This document shows, piece by piece, positions 6,648 through 13,686 of a stretch of 15,561 bases of DNA. The DNA is taken from contig JAEZJR010000255.1 of NCBI GenBank assembly GCA_023415725.1, positions 1 through 15,561 of the forward strand, read 5' to 3'. The notes under the pieces are model-generated. The model ran no database searches. It was given only the letters and a program-made list of their open reading frames with translations, and was not told where the DNA came from. Source of the stretch: Acidobacteriota bacterium (lineage in GTDB: Bacteria > Acidobacteriota > Blastocatellia > Pyrinomonadales > Pyrinomonadaceae). Every line of letters begins with the position of its first letter. Position 1 is the first letter of the stretch. Both the position numbers and the translations under genes were made by a program.

Positions 6648-7281
6648 AATTGTTCTCAACGTCCTGCACCGGATCCAGCGATTGGCCGGTCACAGTCTCA
6701 ACCAGTACCTTCAAAAACTCATCCTCGGCGAGCCCCGAGCTCTGCAGTGATGTCCATTCCGCCATCAAGCCGTTGCCCCCGCGGCCTTCCACCTTCGCGA
6801 TGACCGAAACGTTGTTCTGTACGCCGTCGATCGGCTGAACCTCGATCACGAGGGTATAACGGCCACGTGACCAGGCGTTATCCGAGCGATCAAGCACCGC
6901 GTAACGCGATAACTCGCTCGATGCCGTCACCGGCCCCTTAGCGAACTGAAAGGGCTGCGTGACCACTATCCCGTCGCCGAACCTCGAAGATGCCTCATCA
7001 ACGACCATCTTGCGGTCCCTAATGACTTGTTTGATCGTTTCGACCAAGACATCTCGTCGGGACGCCAGCCTATAAGGATTTGCCAACCTCTGGCGAACGT
7101 GGGTTTTGCCCTTTCCCCAGTCGAATGACCGGGTGGCGTCGGTCTCCCTCGAGGTCGTCCGGTTCGTGGTCTCCTTGATCTTCTGGGTTTGGGTGTCGAT
7201 ACCCTTCTGCTGGGCGCCTGCAGTAGAACAGAGAACTACGACGGCGGCGAGGCTCGCGATGATGTTTGTTTGCTTAAACAT
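6646..7281 (-). CDS. Secreted protein of unknown function
   Basis: 211 residues; I cannot name the family. A signal peptide (about 1-23, cut likely at AGA/QQ) precedes a Thr/Arg/Gln-rich linker (about 27-52). After that comes a mixed alpha/beta region (about 70-170) with RRDVLVETIKQVIRD, then RFGDGIVVTQPFQFAKG, and a strand pair around RYTLVIEVQP and VSVIAKVEG. A helix near 187-198 (EDEFLKVLVETV) ends the domain. The pattern of helix, strands and final helix could be a helix-grip type fold as in some envelope proteins, but this is speculation. Cys18 is inside the signal region without a proper lipobox, so a lipoprotein is unlikely. The ATG has AGGG 7 bases upstream. It lies 29 bases after the glycosyltransferase stop and heads the packed trio with the coiled-coil and VWA genes. 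Confidence 0.85.
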   Translation of the reverse strand: MFKQTNIIASLAAVVVLCSTAGAQQKGIDTQTQKIKETTNRTTSRETDATRSFDWGKGKTHVRQRLANPYRLASRRDVLVETIKQVIRDRKMVVDEASSRFGDGIVVTQPFQFAKGPVTASSELSRYAVLDRSDNAWSRGRYTLVIEVQPIDGVQNNVSVIAKVEGRGGNGLMAEWTSLQSSGLAEDEFLKVLVETVTGQSLDPVQDVENN

Positions 7282-7310
7282 TTTCCTTCCCTAAAGGAAA
7301 TATATCGCTT

Positions 7311-8147
7311 TTAGGAACTTTGCGAAAGATTTGATGTTTCGGAGGAGGTATTCGTTGTAGCGGGCTGTATTTCACGGTTGAGAGCCCGCTCATTCAGAAG
7401 TTCCAGCAGGATCAAATGCTTCAAAAGGGAATTCTGGGCGGCAAAGTAAGCAATAAGGAAGCCCGGAAACCCGTCGAGGAAGCCTAGTTTGAAAATATAA
7501 GTGCGGACAAAGGTCGTGAGCAAGGAAGTGACAGCCTTAATTCGACTACTCCGCTTTCCCTCGGCGAGCATTTGCTGGGCGGAAAGCGGGGCATAGCGTT
7601 CTGCCACCATCCGGGCGTGGTGCACGGGGCCATCGACGCTGTAATGGAGGATATTGCCTTTCAAACGGCCAACGGATGAACCGTCTGCCATCGCGAACGA
7701 CTCGTGGATCACCCTCTGTTTCCACTTGCCCTTTCGACGGTCAAAGAACCTGAGTTGCCGGTCAGGGTACCAACCACCGTGCCGGATCTCCCGGCCCAGG
7801 TAAACTGAAAGTCTTGGGATCGTGTAGCCATCGTTGTTGGGTAGGTTTGTCCGGATGGATTCGATCTCGTCGCGAAGGGATTCGGACACCCTTTCATCGG
7901 CATCGAGGCTAAGGACCCAATCGTTGGCAGCACTGTCGACCGCAAATTGCTTCTGCTCAGCGAATCCCGGCCACGGGCGCACTATCACCCTAGCACCGAA
8001 ACCTTCCGCTATTTCCCGTGTCCGGTCAGTGCTTTCGGAATCGACAACAAGGATCTCATCCGCCCATGAGACCGATCGGATCGCCTCGCCGATATTCTTC
8101 TCCTCGTTGTAAGTGATGATGACAGCCGAGATCTTCACGAACTGCAT
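7311..8147 (-). CDS. Glycosyltransferase family 2, WaaE/KdtX-like (LPS core type)
   Basis: 278 residues from the ATG at 8147. The protein opens with the GT2 strand ISAVIITYNEEKNIG (6-20), then ILVVDSESTDRT (32-43), and the metal/sugar-nucleotide DxD motif SLDADERVS at 80-88. YPDRQLRFFDRRKGKW (127-142) and VIHESF (146-151) are typical of the lipopolysaccharide core glucosyltransferase branch. The C-terminal part (about 205-255) is hydrophobic and amphipathic, and may attach to the inner membrane. The donor and acceptor cannot be read from sequence. The same frame is open back to 8195, but that stretch is a terminator-like hairpin, so the longer form is rejected; a GTG at codon 4 is another possible start. 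The gene lies between a TolC homologue and the secreted trio. Confidence 0.9.
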   Translation of the reverse strand: MQFVKISAVIITYNEEKNIGEAIRSVSWADEILVVDSESTDRTREIAEGFGARVIVRPWPGFAEQKQFAVDSAANDWVLSLDADERVSESLRDEIESIRTNLPNNDGYTIPRLSVYLGREIRHGGWYPDRQLRFFDRRKGKWKQRVIHESFAMADGSSVGRLKGNILHYSVDGPVHHARMVAERYAPLSAQQMLAEGKRSSRIKAVTSLLTTFVRTYIFKLGFLDGFPGFLIAYFAAQNSLLKHLILLELLNERALNREIQPATTNTSSETSNLSQSS

Positions 8148-8172
8148 TGTGTCAGTTTCGAACCAAAAGAAA

Positions 8173-8197
8173 AAGTGCCTCTGACTTAGAGGCACTT
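8173..8197 (-). terminator. Rho-independent terminator after the TolC gene
   Basis: A perfect 10-bp inverted repeat AAGTGCCTCT / AGAGGCACTT with a 5-base loop. On the minus strand the stem is followed directly by a U-rich run (UUUCUUUU). It starts 26 bases past the tolC-like stop and ends 25 bases before the glycosyltransferase ATG. It could stop tolC transcription, or attenuate reading into the next genes. Confidence 0.85.
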
Positions 8198-8222
8198 CCT
8201 TGGTTGTCCTTCTCGACCGTTA

Positions 8223-10025
8223 CTATTTCTGATCGACAGGCGATACGACCTGGATGTTGTTCATCTGGAAGGTGGTAGAAGTGGCACGCTGGAGGTTCGC
8301 GATCGCTTTGTTATAGTCCGTCTCGGCACGGATCTCCGCGTTCCGGGCATTGGTCAATGCGTTCTCCCTCTGGAAGAGAAGGAAGGTCGTTGAGCGGCCA
8401 ACGTCGAAGAGTTTACGTTCACCCTCGAGCTGGATCTCGGCGTTCTCGCGAGCCCGGCGGGAAGCCATAACACGCTGCCGTCCGGTCTCGACGGCTTGGA
8501 CTGCATTCCGAACTTCCACGATCACCGTTTGCTCTTGAATGCGTGTTTGCGTTTCCAACTGATTTTTCGTGATCTCCGCACCAGCTAGGTTCGCTTTGGC
8601 TGTGCGATTGCGGAGCGGGAACGAGATGGTCACGCCGATCTGGTAATTGGGGGCATCGCTTCGGAAAAGGTTGCGGAGCGACCGGGTGAATCCGCCCGCG
8701 AGATACGAGGGCGTTCCTGCCACCTCGATGTTCGGATTAGGAATGAGGGGCAGATTGTTGATGCCAAGCAGCGTATTGACCCTGCTCCTAAGGATCTCTT
8801 CATTTCCGGAGAACTGAGGGAACAAGATGGAATCGGTCGATGCGCCGCCTCTTGAAAGGCCGTCCAATGAAAACGTAGTGTTCAGATCCACCTGCGGCTT
8901 CGTCTGGTTACGGAAGAAGTCGACGTCGATCTTGTTGATATCGGTAGCAAGCTTTAGGCGCTGAAGTTCGAAACGGTTGTCGAGGGCGTCTTTGATCGCA
9001 TTGTCGAGGTTGATCGGATCCGTACTGAACGACGGCTTGTCGGTCGGCACGTACGGCTGCGACCATTCTGAAGAGAGAGCGTCACGCAACACGAGTTGTT
9101 TCAGCGTGTTTTCGGCGACAGAAACCTGTTGCGTCGCGACCAAGAGGTCCGCTTCGCGATTTGCCAACTCAGTCGCCACCTCGGCCCTCGCAAGCGGGGC
9201 CGCGGCACCGGCTGCGATCCTGGCTTCGACCTGGCGGAGGTTCTCACGGGAAAGATCAAGATTTGCCTGGCGATTCTGCTGATCGCGGAGCGCGAACACC
9301 AGATCCCAGTAGGAATTCTGCACGCGGGCGATCGTTTCGATCGTCGTCCGGCGGAAATCGGCGTCGGTTTGTTCGAGCCTGCGACGGGCGATCTTCAGAT
9401 TGCGTCGGGTCGAATCGATCGAGAAATTTCGGACGAGCGGCTGCCTGTAGCGGAAACCGGTGCTTGAAAGGAATATCGCACTTGTACCGCCGCTCACCTG
9501 TCCGTTACTGACCTGAGCCTGCGAGAACGCGTTCTCGGTGCGGGTGTTATTGAAAAATACGGAGTAGTCACCGCCGCCTGGACGGATAAAGCCGCTAAGA
9601 TCGGCGTTCGCCCGAAAATCACTCGTAGCTGTTCCACCTGTTGTATTGTTGCGATTGTAAGTGGGCGAGACGGTGAATACCGGATCATAGGTGCCGCGGA
9701 GCGATCTCACCTGAGTTTCCTGGAATCGGACGTCGTCGCGAGCAACCTCAATATCGTTGTTGTTCGATAAGGCCTTTCGGATCGCTTCCTCCAGGGAAAG
9801 CGATACAGGATCAGCCGAATGGATCCCCACCCTCGTAGTTGAAGAAAGTAGTGACCCGATAACGGCGGACCTCTCGACCTTCGGTTCCTCCGCCGGGGTC
9901 GGTTCCGTCGAAGTAGCGGTCACGACTTTAGCGACCTGGGGACTCTGGGCCGACAATTCACCCGCGGCAGTAAATATCAGGGCTGCGGTAAATGCAAATG
10001 TAAGATAGCGCGATGAACGGTTCAT
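8223..10025 (-). CDS. TolC-family outer membrane efflux protein
   Basis: 600 residues, longer than E. coli TolC. The signal peptide (about 1-26, LSA/QSP) is followed by a ~50-residue Thr/Glu/Pro-rich spacer, then two outer-membrane-efflux repeats. The first begins VSLSLEEAIRKALSNNNDIEV (about 77-97). Each repeat has long heptad-rich helices, such as the region with RQANLDLSRENLRQVEARI, and the strand segments expected of a trimeric beta-barrel plus periplasmic tunnel. The second repeat contains the typical YQIGVTISFPLRNR and ends with KAIANLQRATS. The protein would form the outer exit duct for an RND, ABC or MFS pump; no pump or HlyD-type adaptor gene is in the window. The ATG has GGAG 10 bases upstream. 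A strong hairpin terminator follows the stop. Its substrate cannot be inferred. Confidence 0.93.
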   Translation of the reverse strand: MNRSSRYLTFAFTAALIFTAAGELSAQSPQVAKVVTATSTEPTPAEEPKVERSAVIGSLLSSTTRVGIHSADPVSLSLEEAIRKALSNNNDIEVARDDVRFQETQVRSLRGTYDPVFTVSPTYNRNNTTGGTATSDFRANADLSGFIRPGGGDYSVFFNNTRTENAFSQAQVSNGQVSGGTSAIFLSSTGFRYRQPLVRNFSIDSTRRNLKIARRRLEQTDADFRRTTIETIARVQNSYWDLVFALRDQQNRQANLDLSRENLRQVEARIAAGAAAPLARAEVATELANREADLLVATQQVSVAENTLKQLVLRDALSSEWSQPYVPTDKPSFSTDPINLDNAIKDALDNRFELQRLKLATDINKIDVDFFRNQTKPQVDLNTTFSLDGLSRGGASTDSILFPQFSGNEEILRSRVNTLLGINNLPLIPNPNIEVAGTPSYLAGGFTRSLRNLFRSDAPNYQIGVTISFPLRNRTAKANLAGAEITKNQLETQTRIQEQTVIVEVRNAVQAVETGRQRVMASRRARENAEIQLEGERKLFDVGRSTTFLLFQRENALTNARNAEIRAETDYNKAIANLQRATSTTFQMNNIQVVSPVDQK

Positions 10026-10035
10026 TTTTGGGCTG

Positions 10036-10039
10036 CTCC
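10036..10039 (-). promoter_or_regulatory. Ribosome binding site of the TolC-family gene
   Basis: GGAG on the minus strand, 10 bases before the ATG at 10025; it supports that start. Confidence 0.55.
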
Positions 10040-10166
10040 GCGTTGTTTGGAATGAAACTGTAACGCCAGAAACTCAAACCCGTACTACGTCACCAAAAAT
10101 CGCTTTGTTTCAACAATTTCACCCCTCGAGCGGATTCGGTCCGCACCGCCGCCGGGACGTAAAGCA

Positions 10167-10195
10167 TTGAATATGTGCCGAATTTGAGATATCGT
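10167..10195 (+). promoter_or_regulatory. Possible sigma-70-like promoter for the gap operon
   Basis: TTGAAT, 17 bases, TATCGT: each hexamer matches four of six consensus bases. It lies in the 215-base gap between the divergent tolC-like and gap genes, about 45 bases before the gap ATG. The match is weak and promoters of this lineage may differ. I see no convincing promoter for the minus-strand gene in the same gap. Confidence 0.25.
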
Positions 10196-10223
10196 CGAAC
10201 TTTTAACAACCACATTCTCAGGC

Positions 10224-10228
10224 AGGAG
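10224..10228 (+). promoter_or_regulatory. Ribosome binding site of gap
   Basis: AGGAG, the strongest Shine-Dalgarno in the window, 12 bases before the gap ATG. The spacing is slightly long. Confidence 0.6.
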
Positions 10229-10240
10229 ATATTTACCTAA

Positions 10241-11248
10241 ATGGCTATCAAAGTTGCAATTAACGGCTTCGGACGGATAGGGCGCAACGTGTTTCGCACG
10301 TGCATCGGCGATAAGGACATCGACTTCGTAGCGGTGAACGACCTTACGGATACCCGCACGCTCGCTCACCTGCTCAAATACGATTCTGTGATGGGGAATC
10401 TGGAGAACGAGATCAAGGCTGAGGGTGACACGATCACCGTCGACGGCGATTCGTTCAAGGTGTTCTCGGAGAAAGACCCTGCGGCGATCGATTGGGAATC
10501 AGTCGGGGCGGAAGTCGTCATCGAATCCACCGGGCGGTTTACTAAGGCCGAGGACGCCAGCAAGCACCTTCGGGGCAGCGTCAAGAAAGTGATCATTTCT
10601 GCCCCCGCAAAGGGCGAGGATGTCACGATAGTGCTCGGGGTCAATGACGACATGTACGACCCGGCCAAACATCACATCATCTCCAACGCCTCCTGCACCA
10701 CCAACTGTCTGGCTCCGGTCGCAAAGGTCATCCATGAAAAGTTCGGCATCAAGAACGCCTTAATGAATACGATCCATAGCTACACCAACGATCAGCACCT
10801 CCTGGATCTGCCGCATAAGGACCTTCGTCGAGCTCGCGCCGCCGCCCTCTCGATGATCCCGACTTCGACCGGTGCCGCCAAAGCCGTCGCTCTCGTGATC
10901 CCGGAGCTTAAGGGTAAATTCGACGGCATCTCGGTCCGCGTCCCGACGCCGAACGTATCCCTAGTCGACGTCGTGATGAACGTTGAAAAGGAGACCACTA
11001 CGGAAGAAGTCAATCAGGTCCTCAAAGACGCCGCCAACGAGGAACTTCGCGGAATCCTCGCCTTTTCGGAAGAACCGCTCGTATCTATCGATTTCCGCGG
11101 CAATCCCAACTCCTCGATCGTCGATGCCGAAAACACCAAGGTGATCGGCGGTACGGCCGTCAAGGTTCTTTCCTGGTACGACAACGAGTGGGGCTACTCG
11201 TGCCGCGTTCGGGATCTCGTAAAATTTATTGCCGATAAAGGCCTATAA
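10241..11248 (+). CDS. gap: Glyceraldehyde-3-phosphate dehydrogenase
   Basis: 335 residues, the normal length. The Rossmann motif INGFGRIGRNVFR is at 7-19. VND (32-34), with Asp34, is consistent with NAD preference. The catalytic site SNASCTTNCLAP is at 148-159 with nucleophile Cys152, and the base His179 is in NTIHSYTNDQ. The family C-terminal motif SWYDNEWGYSCRV is present. The enzyme converts glyceraldehyde-3-phosphate, phosphate and NAD to 1,3-bisphosphoglycerate in the cytoplasm. It heads a run with pgk and tpiA, the usual glycolytic cluster, but here an S41 protease gene starts 17 bases after its stop and separates it from pgk. AGGAG upstream supports the ATG. Confidence 0.97.
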   Translation: MAIKVAINGFGRIGRNVFRTCIGDKDIDFVAVNDLTDTRTLAHLLKYDSVMGNLENEIKAEGDTITVDGDSFKVFSEKDPAAIDWESVGAEVVIESTGRFTKAEDASKHLRGSVKKVIISAPAKGEDVTIVLGVNDDMYDPAKHHIISNASCTTNCLAPVAKVIHEKFGIKNALMNTIHSYTNDQHLLDLPHKDLRRARAAALSMIPTSTGAAKAVALVIPELKGKFDGISVRVPTPNVSLVDVVMNVEKETTTEEVNQVLKDAANEELRGILAFSEEPLVSIDFRGNPNSSIVDAENTKVIGGTAVKVLSWYDNEWGYSCRVRDLVKFIADKGL

Positions 11249-11265
11249 GACGATAATAGCGGTTG

Positions 11266-13527
11266 ATGAAACTGCTATCCCACCTGCTTCTCATTACGGT
11301 GGTGCTGCTAAGCGGCACCACCGAGTTCTCCGCACAGAATAGAAGGCCGGCAAGAACCGGGGTCACCGTCTCGGCACCTGCGCCTCCACCTCCGGCCCGG
11401 ACCACTCCCGAGGCAAAACGCCGACTGGAATCCTTCAATAAAGCCTGGTCCATCCTCAGCGAATATTACTTCGACCGCACGTTCAATAAACTCGACTGGA
11501 ACAAGATACGGCTTGAATACGAACCTAAGGTCCGCGCGGCGAAGACGGATGCTGAGTTTCACAGCCTCCTTGGAGGCATGATCGCCCGACTCGGACGATC
11601 GCACCTAGCTATAATCCCGCCGGAGGTCTATCGAGCTATCGAAACCGCTAAGATCGAGGCGCGGGTCCGCGAAGCTCGTCGAGCGGCTGAAGAGGCAGAT
11701 AAAGAGACCAAAGACGAAACGGCTGAGAATAAACTCGCGAAAGAGGCAGACGACCCGCTAACGCAATACGGCATCGGCGTCGACCTCAGGATCCTCGATG
11801 GGCAGTTCGTCATCACAAGCATAGAACCGGGGTCCACCGCGGAAAGAGCCGGCTTGAAGACGGGCTATGTTATCGAGAAGGTTAACAGTGTGGGCCTGCG
11901 GGCGTTATTGAAAAGCCTTGAGACCTCTGGCGTCGCATCCCCGCCGATGAAACGCCAACTTATCTACCAGGTGATCACCGGTTTCATCAATGGCGACAAA
12001 GATTCGGAAGTTGCCCTCTCGATCCTGGACGAAAATAACGCCGCCAGGGACTTCAGCGTGAAACGCGAGAAACTGCACTCGCAGGTGATCTCGCTTTTGA
12101 GCGGATTACCCGAACGCCATTTGAATTTCGAGAAGCGGGCGATCGGTGAGGACATCGGTTATATCCATTTCGATTACTTCGCTGTCCCAGTGATCGATCA
12201 GTTCTGCGAGGCAGTCGGTGATTTCCGAAACAAAAAGGGGTTGGTGATCGACCTCCGCGGCAATTTCGGCGGACTGCTGGCCACGATGCCGACATTCGCC
12301 GGGATGCTCTCCCAGGAAAAGATCGACCTCGGCACATCGATCTACCGAAACAACGCTGAAAGACTCATTGGCTGGCCCAAGGTGAAGAATTTCAAGGGCA
12401 AGATCGTATTCCTCATCGACAGCCATTCCACGTCAGCCGCGGAGATCTTCGCCGCGGCGATGCAGGAATCGGGCCGTGCTTTTCTGGTCGGCGATCATTC
12501 GCCTGGGGAAGCACTCCCTTCACTCGCCGTAGAATTGCCGACCGGCGCCGTGCTTCAGTACCCGATCGCGAATTTCAGGACCAGCGCAGGGAAATATTTG
12601 GAGGGGAAGGGGGTTACCCCGGACTTTCCGGTTCCGCTTACCCGCGCCGGGCTGCTACAGGGCAAAGACCTGCAACTCGAGAAGGCCGTTGAACTTTTAC
12701 GAGGTAATAAGGAACCTGTTAGGCACGTGATCGCGAATACTTCCACTGTTCCCGAATTCCTCTCGCAAATAACGTCGTCTGCCGGCCCGCCCCAGGCCGG
12801 AGCCGCGCCACCGTCGGCGAAGATCATTACGGTGAAACCGCCTGCAAACGACACGAAGGCCGAAGAACGCGGTGTTATCGACCCGCATGCCACGAAACTG
12901 ATCGACGATTATTTAGCTAAGATCGGCGGTAAGGAGGCTATTGGCAAGATCGAAACTTATTCGCTTATCGGCGAATCGGAGCTTTACGTAAAAGGCACAC
13001 GGAACGAACTAAAGGTTGAGATCTATCGTGATGGCCCGGCCAAGTATGCCGAGATCCTCACGTCCCCGTCATCGGGCGAGATCCGCGAGATCCACAACGG
13101 CAAGACGATCACGATCCAGTCTGATTACGGGCTCACGCAGGAGATTCCCAAATTCACCGATGTCGTCGATACGGATCTGCTAGGGCCGATCCGCAGCATG
13201 GCGAAATCCGACTATTTCGCATCGCTCAAGTACCATGGCGTCTTCGACCGGAACGGGAAAAAGGTGCACCTGGTGGACGGCCGATCAAAAGACGGCATGA
13301 TGATCGCCCTCGCGTTCGACGTGAAATCGGGCCTGCTGGTCAGCTTCACGGGGGCTTATTACGGGATGAACTTCGGCGACTACGAAAAAGCGGGCGAGCT
13401 GCTTCTTCCGCACACGATCGAACGCGAACGGATAATGACGATGACGCTCGAGGACATCGAGATAAACAAGCCGATCGATCCCTCGAAATTCGCCAAGAAG
13501 CTCAAATGCTACGACATCGACAAGTAA
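11266..13527 (+). CDS. Secreted S41-family protease with PDZ-like and C-terminal LolA-like domains
   Basis: 753 residues from the ATG at 11266 (a TTG one codon earlier is the alternative). Signal peptide 1-23 (FSA/QN), a Pro-rich linker, and an S41 N-terminal helical domain (about 48-125) ending RLGRSHLAI. A charged Ala/Glu/Lys helix (125-162) leads to a PDZ-like domain (about 167-265). The S41 core contains IDLRGNFGG (328-336) and the nucleophile Ser390 in HSTSAAEIFAAAMQ. The CtpA/Prc catalytic lysine position holds Glu415 (SPGEALPS). Ser112-His113 resembles the tricorn-type charge-relay pair, so a tricorn-like mechanism is more likely. Residues about 537-753 form a beta-rich domain resembling LolA-like lipoprotein-carrier folds (weak recognition). 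It should act in the periplasm. The gene lies between gap and pgk, probably co-transcribed with gap. Confidence 0.88.
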   Translation: MKLLSHLLLITVVLLSGTTEFSAQNRRPARTGVTVSAPAPPPPARTTPEAKRRLESFNKAWSILSEYYFDRTFNKLDWNKIRLEYEPKVRAAKTDAEFHSLLGGMIARLGRSHLAIIPPEVYRAIETAKIEARVREARRAAEEADKETKDETAENKLAKEADDPLTQYGIGVDLRILDGQFVITSIEPGSTAERAGLKTGYVIEKVNSVGLRALLKSLETSGVASPPMKRQLIYQVITGFINGDKDSEVALSILDENNAARDFSVKREKLHSQVISLLSGLPERHLNFEKRAIGEDIGYIHFDYFAVPVIDQFCEAVGDFRNKKGLVIDLRGNFGGLLATMPTFAGMLSQEKIDLGTSIYRNNAERLIGWPKVKNFKGKIVFLIDSHSTSAAEIFAAAMQESGRAFLVGDHSPGEALPSLAVELPTGAVLQYPIANFRTSAGKYLEGKGVTPDFPVPLTRAGLLQGKDLQLEKAVELLRGNKEPVRHVIANTSTVPEFLSQITSSAGPPQAGAAPPSAKIITVKPPANDTKAEERGVIDPHATKLIDDYLAKIGGKEAIGKIETYSLIGESELYVKGTRNELKVEIYRDGPAKYAEILTSPSSGEIREIHNGKTITIQSDYGLTQEIPKFTDVVDTDLLGPIRSMAKSDYFASLKYHGVFDRNGKKVHLVDGRSKDGMMIALAFDVKSGLLVSFTGAYYGMNFGDYEKAGELLLPHTIERERIMTMTLEDIEINKPIDPSKFAKKLKCYDIDK

Positions 13528-13673
13528 TGTCGATCATCAGTGTCAGCCGAAATACGAACCATTTTAGCGTCAATAATTGCTTCATGAGCCGCCGTTGATC
13601 CTCCGTTAGCTTTAACGACGTTCTGGGTTCTACGAACGCGCCGAGCGTGTTAGTATTAGTGTTTACGCTATTT

Positions 13674-13680
13674 AGGTGAG
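13674..13680 (+). promoter_or_regulatory. Ribosome binding site of pgk
   Basis: AGGTGAG, 6 bases before the pgk ATG; it fixes that start. The rest of the 159-base gap after the protease gene shows no convincing promoter or terminator, only a 5-bp hairpin too weak to call. Confidence 0.6.
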
Positions 13681-13686
13681 CTTTAT

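Noticed and set aside
7282..7300. 7-bp TTTCCTT / AAGGAAA hairpin at the ribosome binding site of the 7281 gene
   Set aside because: AT-rich and short; the repeat follows from a purine-rich Shine-Dalgarno and is too weak to call a regulator.
8148..8195. N-terminal extension of the glycosyltransferase
   Set aside because: It is encoded by the terminator hairpin and its U-tract; the GT2 domain starts after the ATG at 8147.
13528..13686. Possible terminator or promoter between the protease and pgk
   Set aside because: Only a 5-bp CGTTC/GAACG stem and poor hexamer matches are visible.
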